A stretch of DNA of 64,000 nucleotides from Anadara kagoshimensis (Eukaryota; Mollusca; Bivalvia; Arcoida; Arcidae): contig CM037870.1 of assembly GCA_021292105.1 (NCBI GenBank), positions 6,869,058 to 6,933,057 on the forward strand, read 5' to 3'. Below, piece by piece: positions 14,806 through 28,300 of the stretch. The notes beneath the pieces were generated by a model, which was not told the DNA's origin, did not search any database, and saw only the letters and a program-made list of their open reading frames with translations. Both the position numbers and the translations under genes were made by a program. The number at the start of each line of letters is the position of its first letter. The stretch's first letter is position 1.

Positions 14806-17800
14806 ATAGAATCTTACACTGGCAACAGTGTCAGACAGATATCTCAAACTCGGATGAATATTTTTAATGTCCTGAACTTGCTCCGAAATGCCCTCTATTT
14901 TTTCATTGGATCTAATTAAAAAGTCAGAAAAATCCAATTAATGGGAGAGATGGTTGGTGTGATCTGTCTCAACCAGAGAGAAACAGGAAAATCCAGCACC
15001 AGTGAAATAGCTGGATTTCCTTGTCACATGTGTGAGAACAAGCTAGAGAGAATTAATGCTGGGGTGATCCTCCGTTTGACTGTTGTTGAGGAATTTACAT
15101 ACCAAGATAAAGACATCATTTATTATTAAGATAAAATTTTTATGACTGAGAAATAACAAAAGTCACAAAATACCTGTCATAGTTGAATGACAAATGATTC
15201 AAATACTGTGTTCTATTATCAAAAGGTCCCTTTTTAACCCACCAGAGTAAAGTCATATGGTTTGAGACTTTGATTTTGTATTTTCAAATTTTGCATTTTA
15301 ATTTTTGATATTATAAATGATATATGTGTGTGTGTATGAGAATTGAAAAAAGACAACTTTCAAAAGGTTGATTGTTGATGTAGGTATGGATTTTTATGCA
15401 TTCACAGTAAAGTGTGGAAGCGTGTGGCCTAGTGGTTAAGGCGTTGGACTCATGATTTGAAGGTCGTGGGTTCGATCCCTGGACCGGGCGATGTGTTGTG
15501 TCCTTGAGCAAGACGCTTAATTTCACGTTGTTCCAGTTCACTCAGCTGAAAAATAAATGAGTACCAGCAAAATGCTGGGGGTTAACCCTGCGATGGACCG
15601 GCGTCCCATTCAGGGGAGAGTCTTGTACTCTCAGTCGCTTAACGCCACCGAAACCGGGATAAGCTCTGGCCTGATGGGCCTAATGGCTCGGGACAGACTT
15701 TAACTTAACTTTAACAGTAAAGACATACATTGTAAGTTTGCCAATATTGTATCCAAGGTCTACTGACATGACATGCTAGTTATCACACTTAAAAAATGTA
15801 CAGTGATCTCTGCTGATTGATCAATTGGTGCATTGATTGAATGGGGTTTTGCACTCCCATTCCACTTATATCAAGATGTCACCAGCTATATGTGAAGTGG
15901 TAGAAATTTTGACCTTTTAACTATGTGCAGGAAAAGTTTGTTACACCATGACACCGGGTTTCAGTTTTTAAGGTCTCTGTGACTTTCATTTCTGAACCAT
16001 GAGTGTTTGTTGAAAGAATTTTTCAAATTTTCAAGTCTTGTTCAGAGCCATCAGTGGTTCAAACCCTGAATACATATGAAGCTACACACTCTACCAACTG
16101 AGCTACACTGTGGTTGTTCCTGTTGATAGGAAGGACGATGTTGTAACAGAAAATTAAGGACTTAGCTAATATTTGAACTTGTTAATATTAATATGTTTTG
16201 GCGGCAAAGAACTTGCTGCAGTTAACTGTGAAACATTTAAATTTTCTCCATATGTACAATCACTAACGTGAAACAAATTTGTCATAATAGCTCTCTTTAA
16301 TGCTCAAGTTTGTCGCTGTTTTATAACCAACATTAAAATTCACAAAATCTCTAGTTTAAAATCTTGGAAATTGTTTGGATTTAAATTTATGATCCTATTT
16401 TTTGTTTTATCCTTTTAACATTATAAAATGGCTTGTACATGTTAGAAATTTTAAAATGCTTTTTAAAAATGTGTTAAATGTTTAATTTATAAATTAATTC
16501 AGGTAGATTATAAATGGTGTCTTTTGAAAATATTTTTATATTTTATATTCTACTATAATTCTGTATGTCAACCACAAATATTTCCCAGCCACATTCAGGC
16601 TGGTATTATTATGAGGTATAATACCTTAATTGTTTATACACTTAGCTATATGAGGCGTTTTTTGTCAGCTAAAATTAGTTATTTTTATACCCCTGTGAGT
16701 GATTTTGTTTGGATAAATTTACTAAAAAATACATGTAGTTTCCCTTGAGGAAAATGGCTAAAAAAAATTCCAATTTAACCATCAAAATTCCTAAAAATTC
16801 CTTTAGCCACAAAATTATTTCAGATATTGGCACAATATCACATCTTTTTGCATTAAGCTATTGCAAACATGTCTTGATAGTTTACTATATTTCAGAAATT
16901 GAATTTTTTCCAAAATTGTATCAAAATTACTGACTGTCAGCCATTGTAGAGAATTTTTTTAAAGAATTTTACAGACTGAGTGTGAAGTGAATTTTCTCTA
17001 TGTCTGACTTCTCTGTCTTTAACACAAATAAATAATAACATCTTTGTACTTAAAAATACTTCTTCACACCAAACATATAACAGATGTTCCACCATCCACC
17101 CTGACCCCCACAAACACACCCCAGTTTTGTAGCTAATAATGTTTTCACATATTTCTGGTGACAATCTGTGGTCATTGTATTATATACATCAATTAGGAAA
17201 ATGGACAGTGTGTTAATAATCTCCCCCTTTGGTAAAACTTACCTCAGAACAGGTAAACAATTAGTGATCACTACCTGGACATTGTAAAGTTAATTGCTTG
17301 GTGTGTCAGAGTGAACACTTGTCTAATTAAAGATCTAATTAAAACTGGCACAAGCCAGTGTGAGTTTACTTTTTCAGAATTTTAGAGCTTAATTAATTAG
17401 AAACATTAAAATCAATTTGTTAGATCTATACAATATTTACTAATTAGCGCCCTTTGTGTGTCAGTTTGAAACAAATGTCAAAGTATGAGCAGTAGTACAA
17501 GTTAATCATTTAATGAGAGTATGGGTGACCAGATTTTAGTCAGTCTGGCATTTTTTGTGTGATATGGGATGTAGAAATTTACAACAATTAGAGTTTTACA
17601 TTGAATCGTACAGTGTGTCACCAAAAGGAGTTTTTATTTTAGACAAATAATTTTAGTAGTATAATTCTCGGTTCCGGACATCCGGGCATTTCAGGTAAAG
17701 ATGTTATCGGTGGCCTTAGATACGGTGACAACATACCGTTATATAGCATAGTAAATGATAGAAATGTACTATCATTTACCACGGATATTATACTTTATTT

Positions 17801-19349
17801 GAGTCTTTAAGCGATTTTCATGAAATTTGTAGTCAAGTCTATTTGATAACATTGTCATATGGATGGAATGGTTTTGAAAAAATAATTTATAAATAAATTT
17901 ATATTTATTTTTTAAAAGGACTGATCTGTCCGTCGGCGTTCATAATGGTCACGAACTTGGTAATACTTTCACTTTTTTTTGCGTAAAAGACACGAGAAAC
18001 TTAAAAAGTTAAATAATCATTTTTTATATTTAAAATGATTAAAACTGAATTACAAATAGCAACATTTCGTGAATTTAAATAAGTTTAATTTACTACCGTC
18101 GATTACTCGGTCCATCACTAAGTACATTAAAAATCAAAAATTAAAACCTAAAATCCATTTTAACACATCTTTCCAAATTCCAACTTAATGTCAACTAATA
18201 TTCAATATGGGACATCGTAAAGACTTTATCCCTATATTAACACCTGTCAATAAATTTTGTATATTGTAAGGCAGATCTACCTCTTAATTACCGGTGATGG
18301 AATGTCTAATAAACAGGATGTCCGGTACTGTAGTTTATTGATTCTCTCTTAATTACCGGTATGTGAGAATCGGATGTAAATTCTACTTTTCATAAATTGA
18401 GATCAAATAAATATAGTGACAAAAATAAAAGAATGTTTTATTCCAAGTTTTCCGGGTGTTGCATGGATCCCGGGATGTTTTAACCAATATTGTTTTTTAT
18501 GTAATTTAAATAGAGATGATTTCTAAGTTATTATAATTTTAAATTATTTTTGAATTTTAAGTTTGAAAATTGTTTTATGACGATATCATGGAAATATTAA
18601 AATTGAGTTATACCAGGGTCAGAAAATGAATTACGAGAGAATTTAAGATACAGAGAATGAGAATGAGAGGTACCGTTAAATTACAATTTCATGCATATTT
18701 TACTGATCAGAAATACACAATCGGAAAAATATATGAAATAATTATTTAAATATTAATAATGTTATACTGTAATATTTTAAAAAATGTTACAAAACAAATT
18801 TAAAGAATGTTACCCATGTTCCATGGTTATTCTATTATACTTTATTTTTACCCCGCCCGAATTCCCAAATTTAACGCCTTATAAATTAAATATTTTTGAC
18901 TTTTTGATAAATTTTGAAAGTCTCTAATCATTTATTAAAGTCATACATCTTTTTGTGGAAGTTTCATGTCATATAACCTTTCCAAACTTAAATTTTATTC
19001 CATTTTTTAATGTTGGCCTGTACGAATCACTATATAAATCTATAGTATCTAAGGGGTTAGTGTCACCGTTTCCAAGTCGCCATCTTCACCTGTGACGTCA
19101 CACCGAAACCGAGAATAGTATTTTCTACTTTTAAGCAGTTTTAGTGAATAGACTTACTTAATCGTTAGGTGATCTGCTAGAAATATATCTACCTATCTGG
19201 TTTTTTTTTGGATGGTGTTAAGGAGAAAATAGATTTAAATATGATTCTATTACAAGGAAGTTACCAACAGGATAATATAAAAATGCCACCAATCGATATT
19301 GTTATTACACAACCAATAACGCAATTATTGAATATATTCATGGTAAGTT

Positions 19350-19381
<32 letters not shown>

Positions 19382-22300
19382 TCCACTTGTACTGGGGTCA
19401 GTTGTTTGAAGCCTGATTAGTTTAATCAATTGATAATAGTCAAAATTAGGATGTTGCGTAATTTCAGATATATTGTGAATTTAATGTTAAAACGTGAAAA
19501 ATGAATAAAATTCCTGTAAAGCACATTGTAATAAAAATATTAATTCGATAGTGATATATATTGATTTCTATTCATGTTTTAAATTTTCTGCTAATCATTG
19601 ATTAAACTAATCAAGCTTCAAACAACTGGGTCCTGGTATTTTAACAAGGTTGATGATCACGGCCCTTTTGTTTACACACTAAATGCGTTTAAAAACATTA
19701 CAATTACACTGAATTAAACTGGTGGGAAATACATAGAGAAATAATAGAAATTAAACCCTCATGTCATGTGATATATTACCAGTATCTTGTAATGTGAATT
19801 CTAATATAATTTGGTGGTCTTTTTACTATCCACAGTAAAGCTTTAATGATGATAGGAGTTTAATATGCATATTATGAATCTGAGTTGGCTTGTTAATTTT
19901 TAATGGAGTTATGGCCCTTTGAATTTTCAATTGGGAGTTAATCTTCAAAACTTTTTATCACAAGTTTACAAAACTTAATGGACAGTATCAACAGAGATAA
20001 GTAGAAGATGCATATATTATTAATCTAAGCTGGTTTTCTAATTTTCAGTGGCGTTATGGCCCTTTAGAAACTATCAGAACAGAGACAGCTCAGAGATGCA
20101 CATATTATTAATCTGAGCTGGTTTGCTAATTTTCAGTGGATTTATATCAGCCCTTTTCAAATTCTTGTCAGATTATTTTTCTAAAACAGGGGTTCTAATT
20201 CACTAAATTTGCTTGTTAATCAGCAAAATAGATGTTATAAAATTGTGTAAACATACATTTTTTTTTGCGTGTACAATCAATGTTTTGTTTATCATGCCAT
20301 CTAAGCAGGAATTCAAATGAATTGTTCATTGTTTTCACCATTTTTTGTTACATTTTCACATTAATTTTGACATACTAGGCATTTGTTTTAATTGTTTTTG
20401 TATACTTTTTTATTTACACCTGTTGATGATTTAGACATAGAGGTAATGATTCTTAACATGTTATAGGTAAACCACATTGACCTGTCAGCTTTACCTCAAA
20501 TTTTAAATATTTATTATGAACAAGTATATTTATACATTGTATATAGAGAATGCACATGTTTATTTCATCTGCATAATGAGAAACACTAAGGAAACTAAGG
20601 AAAACAGTTCCATTTGACCCTCCACTAAAATTTTAATTTTGATTAAAAGAGCCTAAAAATGACAGAATCAAGCAATTTTTAACATTTCTGTAAAAAAAAA
20701 ATAATTTTTCAAAAATTTTACATAGAATTTAATAGGTTGTTGGGGGGGGGGATACAAAAGGAACTCTTACCACACTGATCTTGAACATGTTTATGTATAA
20801 ACTGCAAATCCTAATAATACCCAGGTAACGGGTGGATTCCCCTGTATGATTATTCCTAACGAAGGGTCAAACAGCCAGATCAAACTTGATGCACTATACC
20901 TCTAGTGTTTTACCTGTTGTTTACCTGAAATCGAGCTGACTAACTAATTCAGTAAAACATAATCAGAAATACAATCAGGCATAAAGATGAACAAGATAAA
21001 ATTGTTACAGTAATTTGTTGTACTTTTAGATAAATTTGTTTTACATTGTCTTTCTATAAACCCTGTGTAGCTGATCATCTCTCTCTATTAACACTGTGTA
21101 GCTGTTATCTGATATATTTGATGTTATTTCTTGACTTTTAACATTTTATTTTATTGCTTGAAATTCACAAAGAATTAATACATTCATGTAGATTTTTCTG
21201 AGGGACAACTAAAGTTTGAACTTTGGAGGCTTGCTTATGTATAAACCCGACCTCTACAGTCACACAAATAATAGAAACCTAAATTTTCTCACACATATAT
21301 AAAAGAAAGAAGACAAGCAAAAGAGCAATAAAAATCTGTGTGTTTTGTAGCCTGTCTTGTACTAGCATGTACTAGGGGAAACTCTAAAGTGCTAGCTCCC
21401 CAAGTCATTTGGCCACAGAAACACTAGCATACCACGCCTCCAGGCACATTATATTGTCACCATGTTGGTGAAGCAGTTGATGCCCTGTTCTCTTAGTATC
21501 AAGGATCAGACAAGGAAGCAGCATCTCAATTCTTTTAAGTCTTATGTATGACCAGGTGTGGTTTCAAACCCATGACCTCCAGCTCTTGGGGGTCAATGCT
21601 CTACTAGCCACTATGGTAGCTCGATTGATATGATGTTTGCTCCCTATGTGGGAGGGGGGGTCATGAGTTCAAACCCGGCCCAGGGTCTGCCTAAGACTTC
21701 AAAATAGGTGGGGACTGTTCAAGCACTAAGCTTTTAGAAATAAAAGTAATGGAGTCCTTTCAGAATAGACCTTAGAAAAACCACAGCTGGCATGGTACAT
21801 AAAAAACAACCCAAACCTCTCTGCACATTGCCATGAACACACTGCGAAGGTAATTTTTCTGATACTTCACCTTTAGCTTGTAACGTCTAAATACAAAATG
21901 TATAAGTGAACAATTCTTGACGGGGACTTTAAGCTACATTCAATTAAACAATCAATCGAATTTTAAAGACATATCTATGACCCAGCATGGGGTTTAAACC
22001 CACAGTCTCCTGCTCTCTAGCTGGATAGTCAACCACTAAACAAACCACTGGGGTGGTTGTATTTTTTAAACAAAATTGAAAGCATACAAATGGCAATGTA
22101 GTACTAGTATTATGATATACTGCAAGGTAAGTGTTACATGGAATGTTGTTCCTCATACTTAACACATACACACATATTTAAAGTAATATCAACATGTGTC
22201 ACACACATACATATATGACATTATGACCATGGTTGTGTAGGTTAAGCTTTTGTCTAAGTATATTGACGTGAAACGTCTGACGATATTTTGTGAAATTAAT

Positions 22301-25300
22301 TTGCATTTCTTTTTTAAAGACTTAATATTGCAGGTTTTGACATATTACATTCCATATTGTTGCAATTAATAAGTAAGTTTACGTAGAGAGTTTTATTTGC
22401 TTGACGTAAGTTTTCCTTTTCAATGATTGGCCGGGTTTCTTGTTGAATATTTTCACACAAAATCATTAAATATATAATATACTACGGTCATCAGTTAAGA
22501 TTATGTCATTATCAATTTAAATTTAAATTGATTAAAACTTATTTATGTGGTTTAACTGCTATAATGGTGGTCTGAAGCTTGATATTATCCAGAAACAATG
22601 TATGGCAGAGAATCCTTTGCAATACAGTTCCTATGGCAACCGTAATTTGTGTTTTCTTGTAAATATTCTTTAAAATCATATCATATCCAGCAAAAATTAC
22701 CCATTTTACTGTATTTAGCTTATTTTATGCTCTCAATTGAGTACTAGTAGGTACTTGAGCTTGGGTATCTAGTGTTAAAATTTAAAAAAAAAGGTGATTC
22801 AATGAAAAAAATTGTTTCAGTTTTTGTTTCAAGACTTAATGAACAAGATTTCAGGTGATTCTGGCAGTTCTAAGTTTTTTAGGTGCTTGATCAGTAAAAT
22901 TGTGGTGAAGGTACTCGATTGTGGAAATTTGGTGGTTTTTTTTTAGGGTTTTCTGGTATGCTATGCACTTAGTTGTGGCAGTTGTTTTTGTTTTTGAAGG
23001 TTTTCCAGTCCCCGTATAAATGCTTGTTATGTACTCATTTGTGGCAGTTGTTTTTGTTTTTGAAGGTTTTCTGGTCCCAGTTTAAATGCTTGTTATTTAC
23101 TCAGTTGTGGTAAATTTGTTTTTGTTTTTAAGGGTATTCTGGTACATGTTATGTTTTCTACCATCTGTGTTCAATAAAGTGTGGTAATATGAGTTAATTT
23201 GACATAATGGTAGCAATAATGTCCTTGGCTGCCTGCATGGCCGCCTCAATGATTTCTCATTGTAACAATCAAGTTCTGTTTATATAGCTTTCTGAGTTAC
23301 TTAGTTCAAAATTAATCCTCCTTCCATTTCATAAAAGTCCACTAAAATTACAACTACAATTTATTTGTGAAAAATTAAAAAAAAAAAAAAAGCAAGTCAT
23401 GATTTGGAAAGTACGGTAAAATTTTTGATTTAAATGAAAACTGATACACTGGGTGAACTAGGTGATTATATAGTGTTAAAGGTCTAGGTATAGATTTAAT
23501 GTGTGAATTTTATTACTTAAACTGTTATATAATGATGTAGAACTCGGAGGTGTGAAATATTGGTTGAGATAAAATCAATAGCAGGCTTTGATTAAGACTT
23601 TCGCTTTATTAATTATTACATAATCTCTGGATGTGTCATTGTCAGTTTCTCAATACTTATGTAATGCGGTAGGGTCATGCTGCTTTCGTTCTCAGCATTG
23701 AAGTTTCAAGGACAGGTTAATCAGACTTTTAACATGCGTTTCAAGGTATTTGGGTCTGTATGATGAGACTTTAATTATTAATACCCAGTGTCACGGCAAG
23801 TGTGGCACATTAAAGAACCCTCCCTGCATATTGCCCTGAACACACTGCAATGGTTAAAATTTCTGTCTCTTCACCTAGAGCTTGTGACATCTCGATATAA
23901 GTGAAGCATTCTTTGCTTGGACGTAAAATTCCATTCAATCAGTCAATCAATTTTCAAGATATTAGATTCAAATTACCTACTGGTACCTACTCTGGTTTTT
24001 AGTTTGTACATTGTCTGACAGGCCTCACGTAGATGTTGAACCCCAACAATCATAATACTTGGTTTTTAGCTCACCTGGCCTAAAAGGCCATGTGAGCTTT
24101 TGCCATCACTTTGCGTCCGTCGTCGTCGTCGTCGTCGTTGTCGTCGTCGTCGTCCGTCCGTCGTTAAAGATCAACTCCTCAGAAACCACTGGGCCATTTG
24201 CAACCAAACTTTGTCACAACAGTCCTTGGGTGGTCTACTTTAAAAATTGTGTCCGACATGTCCGCACCTAATCCAAGATGGCCGCCAGCGGGTAACATAG
24301 ATTAACATTGGACCCTATGGGAAAATATGTTCAAAGATATTTTTCTCTGAAACTACTGAGCCAATCGGAACCAAACTTGGTCACAGTAGTCCTTAGATGG
24401 TACCTTTTGAAACTGGTGTTTTTTAAGTCTGCACCTAATCCAAGATGGCGGCCAGCGAGGAACATAGGTTAACATTGGACCCTATGGGAACAATATCAAA
24501 GATCTTTTTCTCTAAAACCCTTTAGCCAATGGGAACCAAACTTGGCCACAATAGTTTTTGGATGGCCCCCTATAACATTGCACACCAAATCCAAGATGGC
24601 CGCCAGCGGAGAACATATTTTAACATTGGACCTTATGGGAAAATATGTTCAAAGATATTTTGCTCTGAAACTACTGAGCCAATTGGAACCAAATTTGGTT
24701 ACAGTAGTCCTTAGATGGTACCTTCTGAAAACAGTGTTTTTTTAATTCTGCACCTAATCCAAGATGGCGGCCAGCGAGGAACATAGGTTAACATTGGACC
24801 CTATGGGAACAATATCAAAGATCTTTTTCTCTAAAACCCTTTAGCCAATGGGAACCAAACTTGGCCACAATAGTTTTTGGATGGCCCCCTATAACATTGC
24901 ACACCAAATCCAAGATGGCCGCCAGCGGAGAACATATTTTAACATTGGACCTTATGGGAAAATATGTTCAAAGATATTTTGCTCTGAAACTACTGAGCCA
25001 ATTGGAACCAAATTTGGTCACAGTAGTCCTTAGATGGTACCTTCTGAAAACAGTGTTTTTTTAATTCTGCACCTAATCCAAGATGGCGGCCAGCGGGGAA
25101 CATAGGTTAACATTGGACCCTATGGGAACAATATCAAAGATCTTTTTCTCTAAAACCCTTTAGCCAATGGGAACCAAACTTGGCCACAATAGTCTTTGAA
25201 TGGCCCCCTACAACATTGGGGTTTTTGAGGGCCGCACCAAATCGAAGATGGCCGTCAGTGGAGAACATATTGTAACATTGGACCTTATGGGAAAATATGT

Positions 25301-28300
25301 TCAAAGATATTTTTCTCTAAAACTACTGAGCCAATTAGAACCAAACTTGGTCATAGTAGTCCTTAGATGGTACCTTCTGAAACCGGTGTTTTTTTAAGTC
25401 TGCACCTGATCCAAGATGGCCGCCAACGGGGAACATAGGTTAACATTGGACCCTATGGGAACAATATCAAAGATCTTTTTCTCTAAAACCCCTAAGCCAA
25501 TTGGAACCAAACTTGGCCACAATAGTCTTTGGGTGGCCCCCTACAACATTGGTGTTTTTGAGGGCCACACAAAATCCAAGATGGCCGTCAGTGGAAAACA
25601 TATTTTAACATTGGACCCTATGGGAAAATAAGTTCATACATATTTTTCTCTGAAACTACTGAGTCAATTGGAACCAAACTCGGCCACAATAGTCATTTGG
25701 GTCTTTACATTTGGTATTTTAAAATAACATCTGCATTTAAAAATCAACTCCTGTGAAACCACTTGGCCAATTGCAATGATATTTGGTATGTGTCTTAGTC
25801 TTGGAGAGTACATGTCAGTCTGCCATATGACTTTTGTCTTTGACCTAAACTTAACCCTCCAGTGACTATGTTGAACTTTTTGGATTAGGTCAGTTTCTCT
25901 AAATCTCGAATACTACAATGGTAGGTCAATGATATTTGGTATATAGATTGATCTTGGATAGTACATCAGTGAGACTGCCTTATGGCTTTTGTCCTTGACC
26001 ATAATTTCATGGTCCATTGACCAGTTTTTGGATAAGGAAAATTTCTCAGGTATTATACATGAAAAGTCGATGATACTTGGATGTATTGTCTCAAAATTTT
26101 GAAATATGGTTTAGTTTTGAAAGGAAATAATATTGAAATTTTGTGATAGAAATAAATATTGTGTAATAAATTTCAAGCATTTATTTAAACATTAGACAAT
26201 CTGTTGATTTTCATTCTGCAACAACTCTATCTAGGTGAGCTATACAGGCTCCTGGGAGCCTCTAGTTTAAGTTTAAAATAAAATTCTGGACAAAATAGAA
26301 TGAAACAATTAGCTGCATGTGATAATCATTGCATGTCAGTTGTCATCTTTCTTGATTTTGGTTTAAGTTTTTTGTTATTGACAAAATTGCACATTTCAGG
26401 TAAGACATGAAGTTTGGTCGGTGATTTCTTGTTTATATTATGTACTAGACAACATTATTTATGTTACATATTACCTATGTATACAGCCAGGCGAGTTAAT
26501 TAATGACAGGTAACAGAAGATGATACCTTGCCAGTCGTTAAGTATAATACCTGACTTGTCGTTAATACATGACAGTACCTGACCCTGTTGTTAAGTAAAT
26601 TAGTACTCATCATGACGGTAATTAAAGTACATGATGACCTACAGCAGGTACTTGGTATACTCTGTCCGACTGTCTTGACTTAAATGGGCGGACATGGTTG
26701 ATAAAGTTGTACTGTACTGTGTGGCTACCCATAAATCTTGACTTAAGGTCACCAATCATTAATCTAATAAGAAATAATTATTATCCTGAAGAATTTTCCC
26801 AGGAAGTAGGAATGTTTTTATTTGTTTTGAAATAAAGAGAATTTTTCTGTTGGTCATTTCAAATCATTTATAAAGGCAACAGTGGACATTTGTACACTTG
26901 TCCTTAAAAGTTTAATACTAAGCTAACAATTTTGTATGGAAGTGGCAGCTCATCTCAGCCCTTGTTTAGCTATATCTTTACAGCTTTCCGGCAGCTGCTA
27001 TCTATCTCTTGGCAGCTTTTTGGCCTCTTGCTATTATTTTCGTCACTGGGTTAAATAATATTATATTAGCTACAAGTTATTTTCAAATACCTGTTAATGA
27101 AAGGTAAAATGTGTAAAATTGAGTAGGGTGGCTTGGCTTAGGTCATTGTCATCAGTCATAATTATTGGTAGCTCTCCCTAAAAAAAAAACTGCACCTGGA
27201 CTACTGGTACTTCTACAGTAAGTATCAAGCCAAGCTTTGGGGGTGGAGTTTGGGGTTTCATTCTGATGGATTATCCTCATTAGTCAAAATCACAAGTTTT
27301 CAGTGAGAAACTTACAACTGGCTATGTACTTTTCAGACCATTTGAATTTCAGATTTATATACACTTCTTTGTGAAGTATTACCCTGTTTTTTTTTTTAAA
27401 GTTGACATACTGGTACCAGTATTTGTGTCTTTAGTGGCTTTAGAGCACATTTGTTTGTCTTCCTTTGTGAATGGCCTAACTCGGTATATGTAGGACTATG
27501 TGTGATATGGTTGTGAGGTTAAATTCAGACTGTGCTAATAAAGTTAGAATAAAGCATTATGTATTGAGAGAAGAATGATGGTTTCAAAGCAGTTGAGTGA
27601 TATGTCCTGTTCAGATTGGCATTGCTAATGTGATATTTTTACCATCAAGAGGAATGTAATGTAACAGAGTATTTGTTCCATCAGTAAAATTGTTTCAAAG
27701 GACAGTTTTCATTAGTGATGTCATTAAAAAAATGAAATAAAGCCACTAGTGATTTCTATTTGTTAGTGGTCTATTTGTAGATAGTTGGTTCAAAATTACA
27801 AGGGATTCATGTTATCTTTTTCATGAACTTCAACATGTTGGAAAAAATTATGTCCAGATCTGTTTCAAGTTCAATAAATGATTGAGAGGACAATGACATG
27901 ACATAGATTTATAAAGAAAGGAAGAGTAATACTAAACTGATGACTGGCAACTGACTAGGTCTGATTTCAGGCATATATATATATATCCTCAGACATTTTA
28001 ATTAGATATATCAGTAAAGTGATATGTAAAATAATTATTACAATCATGTCTTTACTAAGTAAATATTAGTTCAGAAAACACTGACTATATTATATACTGG
28101 TAGGCTTCATGTTACATGTTTGACCTGGTGACTTCACCTGAAATCTAATGTCATATGAAAAGTTCATTACTTCTGTAAGAGTAAGAAATAATGAGTAATT
28201 GAGTTCTTACACTCCAGTAAAGATTTATTCTGCACTTATATATATCAGGTTGTAAGTGGTCAGTTCATAACCGTAGAAAACCACCAACCTTCAGCAAGTG

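Noticed and set aside
14941-15129. 62-codon open frame in an intron
   Set aside because: No splice context, no recognisable motif, close to random expectation.
15311-15541. Reverse-strand open frame with an apparently protein-like product
   Set aside because: It is the antisense reading of the tRNA-derived SINE at 15412-15714.
24529-25631. Series of similar open frames of 61-71 codons that look like a repeated protein family
   Set aside because: They are readings of the dimeric satellite in element A. Frames shift between monomers and there is no continuous reading frame.
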